Assembly: GCA_900540305.1 (NCBI GenBank)
Contig: UQFL01000068.1
Span: 1 to 8,932, forward strand
DNA: 8,932 bases
Direction of reading: 5' to 3'
Source of the DNA: an uncultured Oscillospiraceae bacterium
GTDB taxonomy: Bacteria; Bacillota; Clostridia; Oscillospirales; Acutalibacteraceae
The position numbers and the translations under genes are program-made. This document shows, piece by piece, positions 5,789 to 8,932 of this stretch. Under the pieces are notes generated by a model. The model made no database searches. It saw only the letters and a program-made list of their open reading frames with translations, and was not told where the DNA came from. The number at the start of each line of letters is the position of its first letter. Within the stretch, counting starts at the first letter, position 1.

Positions 5789-8086
5789 ATGCTTAAAAAA
5801 TCTTTGATTGCCAAAACAGACCCGAAAGCAAATGATAAACAGATTGCAGTTATAGGCGATGTGCGTATAACTTACATTACCTCACGCCTTATCCGTGTTG
5901 AAAGTTTCGGCAGTTTTACAGACCTTGCAAGTAAAACCGTTTGGAACAGAAATTTCCCGTGTGATGGGTTTAAGGCTGAAAAAAAGGGTAAGTCAATTAC
6001 CGTTGAAACTAAGGACGCAGTTTTTATCATTGAAAACGGCGTGCCTTACAGCGTTTGTTTTAAAGACAGCGGCAGAATAGAGATTTTCTCCCGTCAAAAG
6101 AATTTTAAGGGAACACGCAGAACTCTTGATATGACTTATGGCAAAGTGCCGCTTGATAACGGACTTATCACCGAAAGCGGAGCGTTTTTGCTTGATGACA
6201 GTCATACTATGCTCATAGACGAGCAAGGGCATTTTGTTAAAAGACAGGGCAAAGGAAGAGATTATTATGCCTTTGCTTATGGTAAAAATTACAGAGATAC
6301 CATTAGAGCATTTTATATGATAAGCGGCGAAGTGCCGTTGATTCCCCGTTTTGCACTCGGCGTATGGTGGAGCAGGTATCATGCCTATACGCAGGATGAA
6401 TATTTGAATTTAATGCGCCGTTTTAAAGAAGATGATGTGCCGATTACCGTAGCTACGGTTGATATGGATTGGCACTGGGTTAAAGATATTAATGAAAAGT
6501 TCGGCGTTAAATACGGTGGATGGACTGGGTATTCTTGGAATACGGAGTTGTTCCCCGATTACAAAGCTTTTTTGAAAGAGCTTAAAGATGATAATCTTCA
6601 TGTAACTCTTAATCTTCACCCGGCAGACGGAGTTCATTCTTATGAAGATATGTATAAGGAAATGGCAAACGCAGTTGGAATAAACCCTGATTCGGGTAAA
6701 ACTGTGCCGTTTCAGTGTTCTAACGATGATTTTTGGAACGCTTATTTTGATATTCTCCATAAGCCGTATGAAAAGGACGGCGTAGATTTTTGGTGGATAG
6801 ACTGGCAACAGGGTAAAAAGAGCGATGTTGACGGGCTTGACCCACTTGAAGCGCTCAACCACTATCATTTTCTTGACAATGCAGAAAACGGAGATTTGCC
6901 GCTCATTTTATCAAGATATGCAGGGCTCGGCTCTCACCGCTATCCTCTCGGCTTTTCAGGCGACACGGCAATAAACTGGAAAGTACTTGATTTTCAGCCG
7001 TATTTTACGGTTAATGCGGCGAATGCCGCCTATACTTGGTGGAGCCACGATATCGGCGGACATCATCAGGGCTTTCGTGATGACGATTTATATATGCGCT
7101 GGATCGAATTCGGCGTATTTTCACCCGTTTTCAGACTTCATTCAACCGCCAAAGAATTTCTCGGCAAGGAGCCGTGGAAATACAGGGCGGATATATGCCT
7201 GTTTACAAAAGAGTGGCTCAGATTCCGCCACCGCCTGATTCCGTATATTTATACTATGAATTACCGCACACATAAAGACGGTATTGCGCTTTGCGAACCT
7301 ATGTACTACTCTTATGCGGATAAAAAAGAGGCATATAATGTGCCAAATCAGTATATGTTCGGCAGTGAACTTATGGTCTGCCCGATTACAACTCCGCAGG
7401 TTAAGAAGCTGAATATGGGCAAAGTAAAAGCGTGGATACCCGAGGGAAGATGGACGGATATTGCCACTAATCAGGTATATGAGGGTGAGCAGACAGTAAC
7501 ACTTTTCAGAGATATAAATACAATCCCGATTTTAGCGAAAGAGGGAGCAATTATTCCGCTTGCCGATTGTGATTCAAATAAAACCGAAAATCCTGATAAC
7601 TTAACCGTGCTTGCTTATTCAGGAAATAGCTCATTCGTTATGATTGAGGATAACGGCAAAACTGATTTTGATTCCCATAACGCCAAGACTAAATTTGAGA
7701 TTGCTTATGACGGTGATAGTATAACATTTACCGTAAATGCGGTTGAGGGTGATTTGTCAGTTATCCCCGAAAAGAAAAATTACAGAATACTTGTAAGGGA
7801 TATAACAGTTGATTCTAAACCGCTTGTAATTGAATTTAAAAATGCCGATATACACGAAAAACATACGGCAACAATAAATAATGCAAAGCGTGTTTCAAAG
7901 GAAAACGCTAAAGACGCCGTTATAAACATTTTCTCCCGCTGGCAGCAGACGACGGCGAAAAAAGACGCCTGCTATAAGCGCTTTGAGGGCGCAGACACTC
8001 AGGAGAAAATTGAAAACGCGCTTAGAAAATCTATTTTGCCAAAATGCATTAAAGAGGCAATAAAGGAAAATCTCTCTCAGGCGTAA
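5789..8086 (+). CDS. Glycoside hydrolase family 31 alpha-glycosidase
   Basis: A 765-residue protein without a signal peptide, so predicted cytoplasmic. GH31 enzymes are retaining alpha-glycosidases (alpha-glucosidase, alpha-xylosidase and others) that release sugars from the non-reducing end. An N-terminal beta-sandwich (about 20-200) precedes the (beta/alpha)8 barrel (about 205-510). Barrel motifs include DMDWHW at 225-230, a substrate-pocket signature, and WWIDWQQG with D338 as the expected nucleophile. FSGDT carries D392 as the expected acid/base. WWSHDIGGHH spans 417-426, and RLHS at 449-452 binds substrate in relatives. Beta-sandwich domains follow to about 690. The last 70 or so residues are charged, apparently helical and outside the usual GH31 core. 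The nucleophile motif reads WIDWQQG rather than the WNDMNE of classical alpha-glucosidases, so the substrate is left open. The gene starts 10 nt after ygiQ and is followed by vanZ. The most likely role is breakdown of imported alpha-linked oligosaccharides (inference). Confidence 0.93.
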   Translation: MLKKSLIAKTDPKANDKQIAVIGDVRITYITSRLIRVESFGSFTDLASKTVWNRNFPCDGFKAEKKGKSITVETKDAVFIIENGVPYSVCFKDSGRIEIFSRQKNFKGTRRTLDMTYGKVPLDNGLITESGAFLLDDSHTMLIDEQGHFVKRQGKGRDYYAFAYGKNYRDTIRAFYMISGEVPLIPRFALGVWWSRYHAYTQDEYLNLMRRFKEDDVPITVATVDMDWHWVKDINEKFGVKYGGWTGYSWNTELFPDYKAFLKELKDDNLHVTLNLHPADGVHSYEDMYKEMANAVGINPDSGKTVPFQCSNDDFWNAYFDILHKPYEKDGVDFWWIDWQQGKKSDVDGLDPLEALNHYHFLDNAENGDLPLILSRYAGLGSHRYPLGFSGDTAINWKVLDFQPYFTVNAANAAYTWWSHDIGGHHQGFRDDDLYMRWIEFGVFSPVFRLHSTAKEFLGKEPWKYRADICLFTKEWLRFRHRLIPYIYTMNYRTHKDGIALCEPMYYSYADKKEAYNVPNQYMFGSELMVCPITTPQVKKLNMGKVKAWIPEGRWTDIATNQVYEGEQTVTLFRDINTIPILAKEGAIIPLADCDSNKTENPDNLTVLAYSGNSSFVMIEDNGKTDFDSHNAKTKFEIAYDGDSITFTVNAVEGDLSVIPEKKNYRILVRDITVDSKPLVIEFKNADIHEKHTATINNAKRVSKENAKDAVINIFSRWQQTTAKKDACYKRFEGADTQEKIENALRKSILPKCIKEAIKENLSQA

Positions 8087-8103
8087 ATGAAAGCTGGTAT
8101 TTA

Positions 8104-8889
8104 ATGAGTTTAACAAAAACTAAATTTCAAAAGCTGTTTTTCGCAGTTGTATTTCTTTTGTCCTGCTTTACAATGAATTCCGATAACCTCGGCGGTTATA
8201 TGCAAAACAAATCAACCGTTTTCATTTTTGTAAGGTATATACTGATAATCGTTTTTGTCTGCATTGCGGCTTATATTAACAAAAACAATTCGTCATTTGT
8301 ATCAAAATTCGCCCCTGTTGCAGTATGTGTAGCAACAGCGGCGTGCGTGTTTGATTACTATGTTACCAAGTTCAGCGGAAGTCAGTTCTTGTATACAGTA
8401 TGGTGGATAGCGTCCGTCTTTATTGCTCAGGCGGCGTTGTTTACTGTATTTACTGCCGTAAAAATCAGCGATTATAAACGGTTTTACAGAAATTTTTGGC
8501 TCGGGTTTATTCCCATGTATATCTTTATTCTGTTTCTGTGCTTTGCAAGAGAGCCGTTTTCAGTTGAGAGAACTGTAAATATAATTCCTTTTCAGGGCAC
8601 TTTCTTAATGCTCAAGGCGTTTATCAAAAATCCTCAGGTGTCATTTGAAGCTCCGCTCATTTTCTTCGGAAATCTTGTTATATTTATTCCGCTGCCCTTT
8701 GTGATTAAAAGAATTCTTGAAAAAGCGTCAGCATTTTTGATCGGTGTTATAGGATTTGTTGCTCCCATACTGATTGAGAGTTATCAATATCTTTTTTATT
8801 GCGGAGACGCTGATGTTGACGATTTGATATTAAATTGGGCAGGCTTTGCCGTAGGATTTGTGCTTTATAGTATTTTAATGAATAAAAAG
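8104..8889 (+). CDS. VanZ-family membrane protein, 3' end cut by the contig end
   Basis: At least 262 genuine residues, very hydrophobic, with about seven or eight predicted membrane helices (near 9-23, 38-57, 67-87, 95-118, 131-147, 182-199, 208-224 and 244-259). The C-terminal half carries the VanZ signature: RTVNIIPFQGT (156-166), GNLVIFIPLPFVIKR (189-203), the pair E225 and Q228 in ESYQYL, then GDADVDDLILNWAG (234-247). VanZ of the vancomycin-resistance cluster confers low-level teicoplanin resistance; most VanZ-like proteins have no proven function, and resistance should not be assumed here. The N-terminal half, with its extra helices, is not a standard VanZ part. The start has only a weak GGT at 8096-8098. 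The apparent stop at 8908-8910 and the six preceding residues (LSLIHI) are adapter-encoded, so the true C-terminus is unknown. The core domain is nearly complete, so little may be missing. Confidence 0.88.
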
Positions 8890-8932
8890 CTGTCTCTTAT
8901 ACACATCTGACGCTGCCGACGATCGCATAAGT
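8890..8932 (+). other. Illumina Nextera adapter read-through (not genomic)
   Basis: CTGTCTCTTATACACATCT at 8890-8908 is the Tn5 mosaic end used in Nextera libraries. GACGCTGCCGACGA at 8909-8922 is the reverse complement of the Nextera read 1 (i5-side) tail. TCGCATAA at 8923-8930 sits exactly where the 8-nt i5 index belongs; its reverse complement TTATGCGA matches, from memory, Nextera XT index S522. The final GT would begin the GTGTAGATC of the P5 arm. This is untrimmed sequencing adapter assembled onto the contig end, not a transposon in the organism. Confidence 0.97.

Noticed and set aside
6410..6868. Minus-strand reading frame of about 152 codons inside GH31
   Set aside because: It is antisense to conserved GH31 barrel motifs and resembles no known protein, so it is a shadow frame.
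1..8889. CRISPR array, defence system, tRNA or phage module
   Set aside because: I read the intergenic stretches for spaced repeats, clover-leaf patterns and mobile-element ends and saw none; all the larger genes have other plausible family calls.
8890..8908. A Tn5 inverted-repeat end suggesting a natural transposon
   Set aside because: The mosaic end is followed directly by the Nextera primer tail and an index, so it is library adapter rather than a mobile element in the organism.

Overview
The window looks like one small contig from an AT-rich Gram-positive bacterium of the Clostridia type (inference). Supporting signs are low-GC coding sequence, a YgiQ radical SAM protein, a VanZ-family membrane protein, and a TcaA-like membrane-anchored protein with no outer-membrane features. 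Two starts use GGTGAT-type Shine-Dalgarno sequences, which pair with the ATCACC part of the 16S tail. No species can be named from what is visible. The last 43 bases are not genomic: they are Illumina Nextera adapter read-through, so genuine sequence ends at 8889.

Layout. 1-139: AT-rich promoter region with two candidate promoters and a small palindrome. 140-3112 (+): a two-gene envelope unit, consisting of a single-pass membrane protein resembling TcaA/YvbJ followed 12 nt later by an exported SH3b / Ig-like / Ig-like / beta-propeller protein. 3118-3152: a bidirectional terminator hairpin between convergent genes. 3192-3728 (-): a nitroreductase-family flavoprotein. 3729-3897: a divergent promoter region with three copies of TTATCATA. 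3898-8889 (+): a tightly spaced unit of a YgiQ-family radical SAM protein, a GH31 alpha-glycosidase and a VanZ-family protein cut off by the contig end. No gap without a gene exceeds 170 nt.

How the genes fit together. The first two genes are very likely co-transcribed, and both place folded domains outside the membrane, so a joint envelope or cell-surface role is plausible but unproven. YgiQ and GH31 are probably translationally coupled, because the GH31 ribosome binding site overlaps the ygiQ stop codon. VanZ follows 17 nt after GH31. The three products share no obvious pathway. GH31 is predicted cytoplasmic and would act on imported oligosaccharides, YgiQ has no established substrate, and VanZ-family proteins are linked to envelope and glycopeptide phenotypes.

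I found no CRISPR array, tRNA, rRNA, insertion sequence, phage gene or recognisable defence system. The strongest unexpected signal is the adapter at the right edge. It gives the last gene a false stop codon and a false six-residue tail. The most interesting biology is the multidomain propeller protein paired with the TcaA-like protein.
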